A stretch of 64,000 nucleotides of DNA from Acidovorax sp. A1169 (GTDB lineage: Bacteria; Pseudomonadota; Gammaproteobacteria; Burkholderiales; Burkholderiaceae_C), in the NCBI RefSeq assembly GCF_030704685.1, contig NZ_JAUZDX010000013.1:1-64000 (forward strand), written 5' to 3'. The translations under genes and the position numbers were made by a program. Every line of letters starts with the position of its first letter. Position 1 is the stretch's first letter. Positions 53,982 through 62,933 of this stretch are shown here, in pieces. The notes beneath the pieces were generated by a model. It was not told where the DNA came from. It worked only from the letters and a program-made list of their open reading frames with translations, and made no database searches.

Positions 53982-54701
53982 ATGATCGACCTGCACTACT
54001 GGCCCACGCCCAACGGCTGGAAAATCTCCATCATGCTGGAGGAATGCGGCCTGCACTACCGCACGATCGCCGTGAACATCGGCCAGGGCGAGCAGTTCAA
54101 GCCCGACTTTCTGGCCATCAGCCCCAACAACCGCATGCCGGCCATCGTGGACCACGAGCCCCCGGGCGGCGGCGGGCCGGTGTCGGTGTTCGAGAGCGGC
54201 GCCATCCTGATGTACCTGGCCGAGAAGACCGGCAAATTCTGGTCCACCGAGCTGCGCCAGCGCTACGCGCAGATGCAGTGGCTGATGTGGCAGATGGGGG
54301 GCCTCGGGCCCATGTCGGGCCAGAACGGACACTTCAAGATCTACGCGCCCGAGAAGGTGCCCTATGCCATTGACCGCTACGGCAAGGAAGTGAACCGCCT
54401 GTACGGCGTGCTCGACGGCCAGCTCGCGCGCACGGGCGCCTACGTGGCGGGCGACGACTATTCGATTGCCGACATGGCCAGCCTGCCCTGGATCCGCTCG
54501 CATGTGGCGTACGAGATCCCGCTCGAGAACTTTCCGCACCTCAAGCGCTGGCACGACACCTTGATGGAGCGCCCCGCCGTGCAGCGCGGGCTGGACCTGT
54601 TCAAGGACCTGCGCAAGCCCATGACGGACGAGCAGAAGAAGGTGTTGTTCGGGCAGACGGCGGAGAGCATCCGCGACAGCGCCAAGCAGGCGGCGAATTG
54701 A
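53982..54701 (+). CDS. Glutathione S-transferase family protein (YfcG/YghU-like)
   Basis: 239 aa from MIDLHYWPTPNGWKISIMLE; an in-frame ATG 12 bases upstream adds MKRP. The thioredoxin-like domain has TPNGWKI (the Asn-containing active-site turn of YfcG/YghU enzymes) and FESGAILMYLAEKTG. The helical domain has DDYSIADMASLPWI. Such proteins reduce disulfides of glutathione adducts. It converges with the metallo-hydrolase gene. Confidence 0.9.
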   Translation: MIDLHYWPTPNGWKISIMLEECGLHYRTIAVNIGQGEQFKPDFLAISPNNRMPAIVDHEPPGGGGPVSVFESGAILMYLAEKTGKFWSTELRQRYAQMQWLMWQMGGLGPMSGQNGHFKIYAPEKVPYAIDRYGKEVNRLYGVLDGQLARTGAYVAGDDYSIADMASLPWIRSHVAYEIPLENFPHLKRWHDTLMERPAVQRGLDLFKDLRKPMTDEQKKVLFGQTAESIRDSAKQAAN

Positions 54702-54773
54702 CCAACCATGGTGCGGTCCCCTGCAGATTCTGCCTGCGTTGACCATGGTGGACTTGCAACTGTCGGTAGTTGC

Positions 54774-56126
54774 TCAAAGCTCAAAGGACTGCCGGTACTC
54801 GGGCACGGTGCAGTCCCAGCCGTAGGTTTCCTCGATGGCCAAGCGCATGGCATCCGCTGCCACCGGCTCTCCGTGGGTCACAAAGACGCGGCGCGGTGAA
54901 TGCTGCACACCGAGCCAGTCGAGCAGCTGGCGGCGGTCCGCGTGCGCAGAAAATTGCGCCAGGTTGGTGACCTCCGCGCGCACCTTCACGTACGCGCCGT
55001 GGATCTTGATGGCGTCTGCGCCGTCTACCAGGGCCTGGCCCCGGGTCCCCGCGGCCTGAAAGCCCGCAAACAGGATCGAGTTCTTGCGGTCCGGCGCATA
55101 GGCCTTCAGGTGGTGCAGCACCCTGCCGCCGGTGGCCATGCCGCTGGCGGAGACGATGACCGAGGGATAGCTCAGGCTGTTGAGCCGGCGTGACTCCTCC
55201 ACCGTGTTGACGATGGTGGTCTGCACGCTCATCGCCTCGCACTCGATCGCCCCAAGGCGATGCTCGTCCGCGTGGTTCTTGTACAGGCCGGTGACGTCCG
55301 CAGCAATCGGGCTGTTGAGGTAGACGGGAAGGTCCGGAATGCGCCGCGCTGACTTGAGCAACTGGATGGCGTGGATCAAGGTCTGCGCCCGCCCCACGGC
55401 AAATGCGGGTGCGACCACGATGCCACCCCGGGCCGCAGTGCGGTTGATGACAGAGGCGAGCTCGACGAGCCCATCCTCGTCGGGATGCTGGCGGTTGCCG
55501 TAGGTGGACTCGACCACCACGTAGTCTGCCTTTTCGACGGTTTGCGGCGGCCGCATGAGCAGGTCATCGCTTCGCCCCACATCACCCGAAAACAGCAGAC
55601 TCCCTCCGTCCCAGGCGATGCGCGCACTGGCAGCCCCGAGGATGTGCCCCGCACGCTGCAGCCGCCATGACCAGCCGCTCCAGGGCGAGCATTCGTGCCC
55701 GAAGGGGATCTCCTCGAACGCCTCGAGTGCCACGCGGGCATCCTCCTGGGTGTAGAGCGGCAGCGAAGGCTTGTGCCTGGAATGGCCATGGCGGTTGGCG
55801 TACTCTGCGTCCTCTTCCTGCAGCCATCCCGAGTCGGGCAGCAGCAATTGGCACAGCTCGCGCGTGGCCCCTGTGCAGTACACCTTTCCGCGAAATCCTG
55901 ATTTCACCAACCGCGGCACATAGCCACTGTGGTCCAGGTGCGCATGGGTGAGCAAAACGGCATCGATGCTGGCAGCGTCCACCGGCAACGGATCCCAGTT
56001 GTGCAGCCTCAGCTGCTTGAGCCCCTGGAAAAGGCCGCAGTCGACCAACAGCCGGCGTCCGTTGTGGGTCAGCAGGTATTTCGAGCCGGTGACGGTGCCT
56101 GTTCCGCCCAGAAAGTCGATGCGCAT
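54774..56126 (-). CDS. MBL-fold beta-CASP metallo-hydrolase (RNA-processing exonuclease-like)
   Basis: 450 aa. Metallo-beta-lactamase motifs: LLTHAHLDHSGYVPRL (HxHxDH), AGHILGAASARI, LLFSGDVGRSDD. The beta-CASP cap follows, then VSASGMATGGRVLHHL, and finally the C-terminal FSAHADRRQLLDW and VFVTHGEP. This layout matches the archaeal/bacterial CPSF-like nucleases. In many proteobacteria such genes belong to ANR-regulated stress sets, and an FNR-type box lies 100 bases upstream of this start. Confidence 0.9.
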   Translation of the reverse strand: MRIDFLGGTGTVTGSKYLLTHNGRRLLVDCGLFQGLKQLRLHNWDPLPVDAASIDAVLLTHAHLDHSGYVPRLVKSGFRGKVYCTGATRELCQLLLPDSGWLQEEDAEYANRHGHSRHKPSLPLYTQEDARVALEAFEEIPFGHECSPWSGWSWRLQRAGHILGAASARIAWDGGSLLFSGDVGRSDDLLMRPPQTVEKADYVVVESTYGNRQHPDEDGLVELASVINRTAARGGIVVAPAFAVGRAQTLIHAIQLLKSARRIPDLPVYLNSPIAADVTGLYKNHADEHRLGAIECEAMSVQTTIVNTVEESRRLNSLSYPSVIVSASGMATGGRVLHHLKAYAPDRKNSILFAGFQAAGTRGQALVDGADAIKIHGAYVKVRAEVTNLAQFSAHADRRQLLDWLGVQHSPRRVFVTHGEPVAADAMRLAIEETYGWDCTVPEYRQSFEL

Positions 56127-56225
56127 GCCTGTCTCCGATCCATGTGGTGTGACCCGTGGCTTTGAACGACGCACGCCCCAAGCCCTGCCGTGCACACACC
56201 TTAGGCCCATTGGCCCTGGGCACCG

Positions 56226-56239
56226 TTGACCTGGATCAA
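56226..56239. promoter_or_regulatory. FNR/ANR-type box upstream of the metallo-hydrolase gene
   Basis: TTGAC-CTGG-ATCAA, an accepted FNR/ANR consensus (TTGAY-N4-RTCAA), 100 bases before the metallo-hydrolase start codon. Confidence 0.65.
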
Positions 56240-56269
56240 TGGAAGACGGGCCCTGGATTGCGCCGGTGA

Positions 56270-56283
56270 TTGATCTGCCTCAA
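56270..56283. promoter_or_regulatory. FNR/ANR-type box (one mismatch) upstream of the DUF2892 gene
   Basis: TTGAT-CTGC-CTCAA, one base from the full palindrome, centred about 60 bases before the DUF2892 start codon. Confidence 0.6.
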
Positions 56284-56335
56284 TGGGGATAGGGCCAGGA
56301 CGCGCACCATGGACCATGACCATCAAGGAGCTGCC

Positions 56336-56539
56336 ATGTCATTTCTTCAAAGCAATGTCGGGGTGTTGGACCGGGCCTTGAGGCTGGCTGCGGGCGTGCT
56401 GCTGATCAGCCTGGCCGCCATGGGAACCATTGGCCCCTGGGGCTATATCGGTTTCGTGCTGCTTCTCACCGGCGTCATGGGAACCTGCCCGATCTACTCC
56501 CTGATCGACTTCAGCACCTTCAAGCGCCAAAAGCCTTGA
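56336..56539 (+). CDS. DUF2892 inner-membrane protein
   Basis: 67 aa, with a perfect AAGGAG 8 bases before the ATG. Family features: MSFLQSNVGVLDRALRLAAG, then TIGPWGYIGFVLLLTGVMGTCPIYSLIDF, with two hydrophobic segments. DUF2892 (YgaP-tail-like) proteins often accompany sulfur or redox genes. Its stop overlaps the start of a 38-aa membrane peptide by one base. Confidence 0.88.
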   Translation: MSFLQSNVGVLDRALRLAAGVLLISLAAMGTIGPWGYIGFVLLLTGVMGTCPIYSLIDFSTFKRQKP

Positions 56540-56655
56540 TGGGCTACACGATGACTCCCCGTCTATGGATCATTGGCGCACTGGGCCTGGTGTGCGCGGC
56601 GGCCGCACTATGGCTGGTGGTACGGATGTTCGTGGCGTGGATCACCTTCGACTGA
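56539..56655 (+). CDS. 38-aa single-pass membrane peptide
   Basis: A very short gene starting on the last base of the DUF2892 stop (TGATG). It begins MGYTMTPRLWIIGALGLVCA and ends with VVRMFVAWITFD, one clear transmembrane helix with a positively charged start. The coupling to DUF2892 and normal GC-rich codon use argue that it is real. It could be a partner of the DUF2892 protein. No family known to me. Confidence 0.6.
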   Translation: MGYTMTPRLWIIGALGLVCAAAALWLVVRMFVAWITFD

Positions 56656-56756
56656 CCAGGCACCACGCCTGACCGCACAGGTCGATGTCGCCGTGACGAA
56701 ACGGGGCAGCGGCCACCTGCCCCAGCCCCTTTCATTCTTGTTGACAGGAGTTCCAG

Positions 56757-57362
56757 ATGGCGCACCCACTGCCCAAAATCATTGTGCTCGCATTGGTCAC
56801 GACCAGCCTCACCGCCTTCGCAGCACAAGCAGGCGATCTCGCAGCCCGGCCGCCAGCACCCCAGGCCAACCCGTCGGCAGACAGTGTGGCCGCAAGGGCA
56901 GCCCACGACGCAGAGATCGCGGCCCGACAGGCCACAGCGGCAGCCAAAGCCGCCGCAGACAAGAGCAGGATGGCCGCAGGCAAGGTTTCCAGGGCGCTGG
57001 CGCAAGGCATACAGCGGGCAGCGCGCAAGGCCGCCGAGGCCGCGGTCAGGTTCGAAGAAAAGGCCGCCGCGTCGGCAGACAAGGCCATCGACCAGAGCAA
57101 AGAGGCTGCAATCCTCGCCCGCGCTGAGGCGCGCAAAGCATCTGAACTGGCAGGTGAGGCGCTGCAAAAGGCTGACGACGCGGCCAAGCGGTCCTTGCAG
57201 GCGAGCAGGCAAGAAACGCAGCAGGCAGCCCTTGCCACCCGAGAGGCGCTTGAACAGGCCGAACTTGCCATGCAGAAGGCGGCCAAAGCGGCGGCAGAAG
57301 CTTCATCGAAAGCCGCCAGGGCCTTGCGGCAGAGCGTCCCCCGCAAGCGCGGGGAACAGTGA
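56757..57362 (+). CDS. Exported alanine-rich coiled-coil protein
   Basis: 201 aa, preceded by CAGGAG. Signal peptide MAHPLPKIIVLALVTTSLTA with cleavage near AAQA. The rest is almost pure Ala/Lys/Glu helix with few hydrophobic residues other than Ala (AARQATAAAKAAADKSRMAA), predicting one long amphipathic helix or coiled coil of about 150 residues. No family recognised; the look is like apolipoprotein-like or Lpp/histone-H1-like envelope proteins. It follows the FNR-box-controlled DUF2892 genes by about 100 bases. Confidence 0.75.
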   Translation: MAHPLPKIIVLALVTTSLTAFAAQAGDLAARPPAPQANPSADSVAARAAHDAEIAARQATAAAKAAADKSRMAAGKVSRALAQGIQRAARKAAEAAVRFEEKAAASADKAIDQSKEAAILARAEARKASELAGEALQKADDAAKRSLQASRQETQQAALATREALEQAELAMQKAAKAAAEASSKAARALRQSVPRKRGEQ

Positions 57363-57665
57363 TGGCGCCTTGTCCCGCAAAGGCTGCGTATTTCTGCCGC
57401 TGCTGAGCACCCATTCCGGTGACAGTGGGAACGGCAGGCGCTGGACACCCAAATCTGCTCAATTGCACACCCGCAAGCTGCCGCCAATCGGCATCTGCAT
57501 CGCTCAGTTGCCCTGAGGTGGCCCGAGGGATGTGCACGACCGGTTGAATCCATCGCCCCCAGCTGAATTTCAGCCTTGCCGCGAAGCAGTCAACCGATGG
57601 CAGCTTTCTACCATCTGCAGACAACGCCAAGGATACGCCTGGACCAGAACTGAGACCGGCCTGCG
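57363..57665. other. Intergenic region between convergent genes
   Basis: About 300 bases between the coiled-coil gene and the LysR gene. I see no convincing gene, terminator with a T run, or repeat. Confidence 0.4.
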
Positions 57666-58553
57666 TCAATCATCGCGGCGTTGCCGCGGCGGCCGCTGCC
57701 TCTGCCGGATCAAATCTGCAAGGACCTTCACCTTGGGTTGTGGCGAATCCCTGCGCCAGATAAGCAAGGTCTTCACCGTTCGGAAGTCGCCCTTGAGCTT
57801 GTGCTCCGAAAGCCTGGCGCGTTCGGTGTAAGTGTCTAGCACTGCCGTCGGAATGAGCGCGACGCCCATGCCCGCCACACAACATCCAAGGATGGCGTGG
57901 TAGGACCCAACCTCGATGATTCGACTCGGTGCCATGTTGTCCCGTGCACACCAGGCCTCCAGTCGCTGGCGATGCGGACAGTCAGGTTCAAAGACCAGCA
58001 ACGTGCCTTTTCGAATGTCATGGGCAGAGCGGATCGGCGGATGCCCGGCCGGTCCGATGACGAGCAGTTGCTCCGTGTACGCCACCAGGCTGTCCAGCTG
58101 CGGGTCGGACACGGGTTCTGCCACCAGCGCCGCGTCCAACTCACCAGAAAGCACGCGCGCTGTCAGCGGGCGCGGCGCGCCCGTGCGAAGTTCGATGGAA
58201 AGATCCGGGTAGTTATCGTGAATCTGCCCGATCAGCGACGGAAGGCGGATGGCTGCAGTGCTCTCCATCGCACCCAAATGAAGCACGCCACGCGGCACCT
58301 GCTCGTGCATTGCACCGCGCGCCTCCTCGGCCAAGGAGAGCAAGCGATTGGCGTATTCGAGCAACACCTTTCCTTGCGGCGATAACTGAAACTGCCGATT
58401 TTCCCGGTCAAAGAGTGTGACGCCGAGCTTGCTTTCGAGATTCTTGATGCGCGTCGTGACATTGGACGGGACGCGATGGAGCAATGCCGCCGCCCGTGTG
58501 ATGCCACCAGCCGTCGCCACAGCCTTGAAAACGCGCAGATCGGGCAAGTCCAT
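57666..58553 (-). CDS. LysR-family transcriptional regulator
   Basis: 295 aa. Winged HTH at 1-60 (LPDLRVFKAVATAGGITRAA, RVPSNVTTRIKNLESKLGV, LFDRENRQFQLSPQG) and a periplasmic-binding-protein-like effector domain (LHLGAMESTAAIRLPSLIG, then GSYHAILGCCVAGMGVALIP). Divergent from a monooxygenase gene with a 115-base AT-rich gap, the usual arrangement for a LysR regulator and its target. Confidence 0.93.
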   Translation of the reverse strand: MDLPDLRVFKAVATAGGITRAAALLHRVPSNVTTRIKNLESKLGVTLFDRENRQFQLSPQGKVLLEYANRLLSLAEEARGAMHEQVPRGVLHLGAMESTAAIRLPSLIGQIHDNYPDLSIELRTGAPRPLTARVLSGELDAALVAEPVSDPQLDSLVAYTEQLLVIGPAGHPPIRSAHDIRKGTLLVFEPDCPHRQRLEAWCARDNMAPSRIIEVGSYHAILGCCVAGMGVALIPTAVLDTYTERARLSEHKLKGDFRTVKTLLIWRRDSPQPKVKVLADLIRQRQRPPRQRRDD

Positions 58554-58572
58554 ATTCTTAATTCAAGAAGGA

Positions 58573-58588
58573 AATAATTTTAATTATT
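58573..58588. promoter_or_regulatory. AT-rich palindrome, candidate LysR operator
   Basis: AATAATT-TT-AATTATT, a perfect 16-bp palindrome 20 bases before the LysR start and 81 bases before the monooxygenase start. It stands out in a GC-rich window. Confidence 0.45.
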
Positions 58589-58668
58589 CATTTTACGAGA
58601 CGAACGATGCTTCCTAGACTGCGATCACTTTGTCATTGAAGTGCACACTTTTCGTTGAAAGAGGCCCC

Positions 58669-58992
58669 ATGATCGTCACCGTTTTCAGATCCAGATTGAA
58701 CGCCCAATTCCAGGGCGAATACCAGAAATCCGCAGCGCGGATGAGCGAGTTGGTCCGAGGCATTGCCGGCTACGTTTCGCACAAGGGCTTCACGGCTGAC
58801 GACGGCGAACGGGTGACGATCGTGGAGTTTGAGTCCGAAGAAGGTCTAAAGGCCTGGGCGGCCCACCCAGAGCACGTTGGGGCCAAGAAGATGGGGCGAC
58901 AGGTGTTCTTTTCTGAGTACCGCGTGCAGGTTTGCAACGTGGTCCGGGACTCGGCCACCCGCAAATCAGCAGCGGTCCGCCCTGATGCTTGA
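58669..58992 (+). CDS. Antibiotic biosynthesis monooxygenase (ABM) domain protein
   Basis: 107 aa after an AAAGAGG site. One ferredoxin-like ABM domain: MIVTVFRSRLNAQFQGEYQK, MSELVRGIAGYVSHKGFTAD and VTIVEFESEEGLKAWAAHPE. Such small dimeric proteins act on quinones, haem or reactive aldehydes. Likely controlled by the divergent LysR gene. Confidence 0.87.
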   Translation: MIVTVFRSRLNAQFQGEYQKSAARMSELVRGIAGYVSHKGFTADDGERVTIVEFESEEGLKAWAAHPEHVGAKKMGRQVFFSEYRVQVCNVVRDSATRKSAAVRPDA

Positions 58993-59331
58993 GCGCAGCA
59001 AGAGCACCTGTGCGGATACGCTTGTTCGCGTGGTGGAGCAATGCAGCGATCGTCCGAATCGCGTCTCGCGATCCAACGCTATCTGGCGACTGCTGGAGCT
59101 CTTGTGGAAGGACCAGTGCACACGGGCTGAGCGCGGGGCAAGGTCCGTTCCCTACTATTGAATGCGCAGGACTGACAGACCTACTCGGTACGGCGCCCCC
59201 TGACTGCTCATGGCTCTGATGGATGCAGTCTTGGCCAAGCGCTGCTTGACGTCGCTGTTCGCGGTGCCGAACTCCATGTCGACGCTACCGAACTTGACGC
59301 CCTTGAAACCCGAGGTACGCAAAGGCGCGCG
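58993..59331. other. Intergenic region with a possible gene remnant on the minus strand
   Basis: About 340 bases. On the minus strand, from about 59310 down to a TAG at 59155-59157, one frame reads GFKGVKFGSVDMEFGTANSD and KQRLAKTASIRAM with chromosomal codon use in its first half. It looks like the decayed end of a lost gene, but I do not recognise it. Nothing else is evident. Confidence 0.3.
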
Positions 59332-60564
59332 TCAAACCTTTCGCTCCCGCACCCTGGCGCCATCGCGCACCGCAGAAGGTGGATAGACAATGACGTGCGC
59401 GCCTGGGGACAGCCCGTCCCGCAGCCAGGCAGTGCTCCCGTTGCGGCCGGCCAGGCTCACGCGCACCGTCCGGGCCCTGCCCTCCTCCATGGCAAATACC
59501 GCATAGACCGGTGCCTTGGCCTCGGCGTCCACCGCCGCAAGTGGGAACACCGCGCTCACCGGCACCTGCAGTACCTGCTCCTGCACCTGCGTGATGACGC
59601 GCACCCCCACCCGAAAGCCGTCGCCAAGCGCCAGCCACTGCTCGCGTGGGCTGGAGAGGCCGATCACCACGCGCACGCGCTGTTCTTCCACGCCCAGGGC
59701 CGAGACCTTGGTGAACGCCGAGGGTTCCACCCGGGTGACGTGCCCTTGCAGCACTTGCGGCCCGCCCCAGCGCTCAACCACCACCGAACTGCCCTGCCTG
59801 ACCGCCAGCGCGTCGGCGGTCAAAAGCTCCGCCACAATCTCCAGCCTGCTGGTGTCTCCCAGTTCCAGCAGAGGCGTACCCAGGGCCACGGTAGATTCGT
59901 TGGCCTGCAGCACGCGCAGCACCTGGCCGGCGATGGGCGAGCGCACGGCAAACCCACGCCCTGCGGTCAGACCGGGTGGCTGCAGCCCTGTGCCCAACGC
60001 CGCGCGGGCCTGTTCCACGTCATGGCTTGCCACGTGCAACTGAGCGGTCGCGGCCTCCAGTTCCTTGACCGCGGCCCGCGCGGCCAGCCTGTCAGACTCC
60101 AGCCGGGTCGCGGCAATGAAGCCCTGCTGAGCAAGCTGCTCGCTGCGCCAGGCTTCGTTGCGCGCCTGCTCCAGCACCACGCGCGCGCGTCCCTGCCGCG
60201 CCGTGGCCCCCTCCACAGCGGCCTCGGCACCCTCCAGGCGCGCCCGCAGTTCGCGCCGCCCGCGCTCGTCCAGCAACGATGGCAGAGCCGGGGTCAGCAG
60301 TGCCACGGTGGCTCCCTCTGCGACGGCATCCCCTTCATGCAACTCGATGCGCGAGAGCCGACCCGCCAGGGGCGACGAAACGACGTAGCGCTCTGCCAGG
60401 CGGGTCTTGCCATCTTCCTCCACCGACATCTCGAATCGACCGACCATAGCGGGCGCCAGTTCAACTTCGATGGGCCGCGGCGCAAAGGCCCATGCGGCGG
60501 CAACCGCAAGGGCCAGCAACGCGCTGGCCGAGTAGATCCATGTCTTGGGTTTCACTGAGTTCAC
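59332..60564 (-). CDS. HlyD/RND-type periplasmic adaptor (membrane fusion protein)
   Basis: 410 aa from a GTG start that overlaps the permease stop (GTGA). An N-terminal anchor (WIYSASALLALAVAAAWAFA), lipoyl halves (VVSSPLAGRLSRIELHEGD and VRSPIAGQVLRVLQANEST), an alpha-hairpin rich in Ala/Glu/Arg (about 100-180), and beta-barrel and C-terminal parts (QVLQVPVSAVFPL). It works with the two upstream genes as a MacA-like adaptor. No outer-membrane factor gene is adjacent. Confidence 0.9.
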   Translation of the reverse strand: MNSVKPKTWIYSASALLALAVAAAWAFAPRPIEVELAPAMVGRFEMSVEEDGKTRLAERYVVSSPLAGRLSRIELHEGDAVAEGATVALLTPALPSLLDERGRRELRARLEGAEAAVEGATARQGRARVVLEQARNEAWRSEQLAQQGFIAATRLESDRLAARAAVKELEAATAQLHVASHDVEQARAALGTGLQPPGLTAGRGFAVRSPIAGQVLRVLQANESTVALGTPLLELGDTSRLEIVAELLTADALAVRQGSSVVVERWGGPQVLQGHVTRVEPSAFTKVSALGVEEQRVRVVIGLSSPREQWLALGDGFRVGVRVITQVQEQVLQVPVSAVFPLAAVDAEAKAPVYAVFAMEEGRARTVRVSLAGRNGSTAWLRDGLSPGAHVIVYPPSAVRDGARVRERKV

Positions 60565-62933
60565 TCCCTGGTTTTCAAGGCCATCACCATGTCGAGCCGG
60601 TCGATGCGCCGGCGCACCACCAGTGCGCTGGCGACAGCAGCGGCGAGCACGGTCACCGCCGCCCAGCCGTAGGTGCGCGCACGGATGACCACCGGAAAGA
60701 AAAATTGGTCCGAGGCCAGCAGCCCCGCCACCGCATGCACCAGCGCCCAGCCAAGCACCATTCCCAGCGGCAGCGCCACGGCGATGCCCAGGCCCAGCTC
60801 GCCCAGCAGCAGCCCCGAGACCTCTGCCCGGGTGAAGCCCAGCACGCGCAGGCTGGCCAGCTCCCAGGTGCGCTCGGCCAAAGCGATGCGGGCGTTGTTG
60901 TAGACAACGCCCACCGCGATCACGGCGGCGAAGGCGGTCAGGATGGCGCTCATGATGCGCACGTTGCGCGCACTGATCTCCTGCATGTTGCGCAGCATCG
61001 TGGCCTTGCTGAAGGCCCCCGCCACGCGCGGCAGTGCACGCGTGGCTTCCAGCAGGGCCGGCTCGCTGCCACGCTCCAGGCCCAGCACGAAGCCGGTGCT
61101 GACATCGCCCTCCCCGAGTGCGCGGTTGAGCGCCCTGCGCTCCATGTAGGCATTGAGCCCCATCATCTCCTTGACGGTCTTGTCCACCGTCGCCTCAAAT
61201 GCGCGCGGGCGCCCCTCCAGGACCTCCACCTGCACGCGATCCCCTGCTCTCAAGCCAAGCTTGCGGGCGAGGCGGTCGGTCAGCACCAAGCCAGCACCAT
61301 CGGGTCGCGTTTCATGGGCGTCGGCATCGATGATGCGGTAGAGCACCGGGTTGCCCGGGTAGCCTCGGATAAGCGTGCGCTCGCGCAAGTGGCCATTGAC
61401 CAGGGTCACGTTGACGAATCGCGTGGATTCCACGGCGGTCACGCCTGGCAAACGTGCCAGTTCCAGCCTTGCACTGTCGGTCAACGGGTCGGTCGCCCAC
61501 ACCGTCACGTCGCTGCGCAAGGACAGATTGAACTGGCGGTCGACAATGACTTCGATCGCGTCGCGAAAGAAGTTGCCCATGACCACGATGGCGACGGCGG
61601 CCGCTACACCGGTGATGGACAGGGCGGTACGCCACGGCCGGCGCTCCATGTTGCGCAGGATCATTCGCAGTGCGGTGGCGATGCCGGTGACCCCCATGCG
61701 CTCCAGCAGGGTGCGCCGGTAGCGCCCCGGTGCTGGCGGGCGCATGGCCTCGGCCGGCGCCAGGCGCACCGTTGCGGCTACCGCGTTGAGCGTGCCCAGC
61801 AAGGCGGTTCCCACCGTGAGGCCCATGCTGGCAAACAGCAGCTGGGGAGCGATGGAATGCGCGAAGGACGGAAAGCGAAAGAGTTCGGCGTACAGCCCGG
61901 TCAGCAGCGTGCCCAGTATCTTGCCCAGAGCCAGCCCCAGCAACATGCCCACCAACACGATCAGCATCACCAGCTTGAGGTAGTGCACGGCAATCGCCTG
62001 ATTGGCATAGCCCAAGGCCTTCATTGCCGCGATCTGCTCGCGCTGGGTGGCCACCAGGCGCGAAACCACAACGTTCAGAAGGAAAGCGGCTACACCCAGA
62101 AAGATCGCTGGCAGAACAGTGCCCAGCACCCTTTGCTCCTTGATCTCGTTGTCCAGCATCTGGTGCGAGCTCTGGTGTTCACGCCCCACTGCCGGTTGGG
62201 CGCCATACGGTGCCAGGCGCGCAGTCACTGCGGCGATGGTGGCGGGCTCGCTTGCCTGCGGAGCCAGCTTGATGGCAACACGGTTGAACGCGCCCTCCAT
62301 GTCGTACGCGGCGGCCAGCACGGACCGATCGACCCAGAACACGCCGAAGCCGCGCTGGTCTGGCATGCCCCACAGGCCTGCAAAGATGTATTCCGGCGAC
62401 AGCGCGGCCCCTGCCATGACCAGCGTGCGGCGGCGGCCGTTGATCAGCGCACCGATGTATGCACCCTGCTTGAGCCCGTGCGCGTTGGCGAAGGCCTCGG
62501 ACACCAGCGCAGGGATGGTCGCGCCAGATACCGGCACATCCTGGCCCAGGCCCGATCCGTCACGTGTGCTCACGCGGTTCAGGTGCATACCGTTGCTGCG
62601 CAGGTCGAGTCCGATCAGCTGGCCAACGATAGGGTCTGACTGGCCCGGCAGATCGATGCGCACGGGCATCTCGATGGTGGTCTGCACGTCTGCCACGCCC
62701 CGCAGTTCGCCCAGCTGCGCAGCCAATGCATTGGGAGCGCGCTTGACGCCGGCGAACACGTCAGCGAAGTGCCCCTGTTCATAGAAGCGCTCTCGCGCTT
62801 GCGCCAAAGACTCCACCGCAGACAGGCTGGTGATGAAGCCACCGATGCCGCTGGCCACCACCAGTGCGATGGTCAGGGCCTGGCTCCACATCAGGCGCAG
62901 GTCCCGCAGCAGCTTGCGGTCCAGCGCCTTCAC
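60561..62933 (-). CDS. ABC transporter permease, double FtsX/MacB-like
   Basis: 790 aa from a GTG overlapping the ATPase gene stop by four bases (GTGA). Two FtsX-like modules: an N-terminal membrane helix ([19 protein letters not shown]), a large periplasmic domain, three helices near 260-400, then a second module ([20 protein letters not shown]) with its own periplasmic domain and three C-terminal helices ending [16 protein letters not shown]. This is the long permease form of LolE/DevC-type exporters. Probably extracts or exports a lipid or hydrophobic substrate. Confidence 0.9.
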   Translation of the reverse strand: MKALDRKLLRDLRLMWSQALTIALVVASGIGGFITSLSAVESLAQARERFYEQGHFADVFAGVKRAPNALAAQLGELRGVADVQTTIEMPVRIDLPGQSDPIVGQLIGLDLRSNGMHLNRVSTRDGSGLGQDVPVSGATIPALVSEAFANAHGLKQGAYIGALINGRRRTLVMAGAALSPEYIFAGLWGMPDQRGFGVFWVDRSVLAAAYDMEGAFNRVAIKLAPQASEPATIAAVTARLAPYGAQPAVGREHQSSHQMLDNEIKEQRVLGTVLPAIFLGVAAFLLNVVVSRLVATQREQIAAMKALGYANQAIAVHYLKLVMLIVLVGMLLGLALGKILGTLLTGLYAELFRFPSFAHSIAPQLLFASMGLTVGTALLGTLNAVAATVRLAPAEAMRPPAPGRYRRTLLERMGVTGIATALRMILRNMERRPWRTALSITGVAAAVAIVVMGNFFRDAIEVIVDRQFNLSLRSDVTVWATDPLTDSARLELARLPGVTAVESTRFVNVTLVNGHLRERTLIRGYPGNPVLYRIIDADAHETRPDGAGLVLTDRLARKLGLRAGDRVQVEVLEGRPRAFEATVDKTVKEMMGLNAYMERRALNRALGEGDVSTGFVLGLERGSEPALLEATRALPRVAGAFSKATMLRNMQEISARNVRIMSAILTAFAAVIAVGVVYNNARIALAERTWELASLRVLGFTRAEVSGLLLGELGLGIAVALPLGMVLGWALVHAVAGLLASDQFFFPVVIRARTYGWAAVTVLAAAVASALVVRRRIDRLDMVMALKTRE

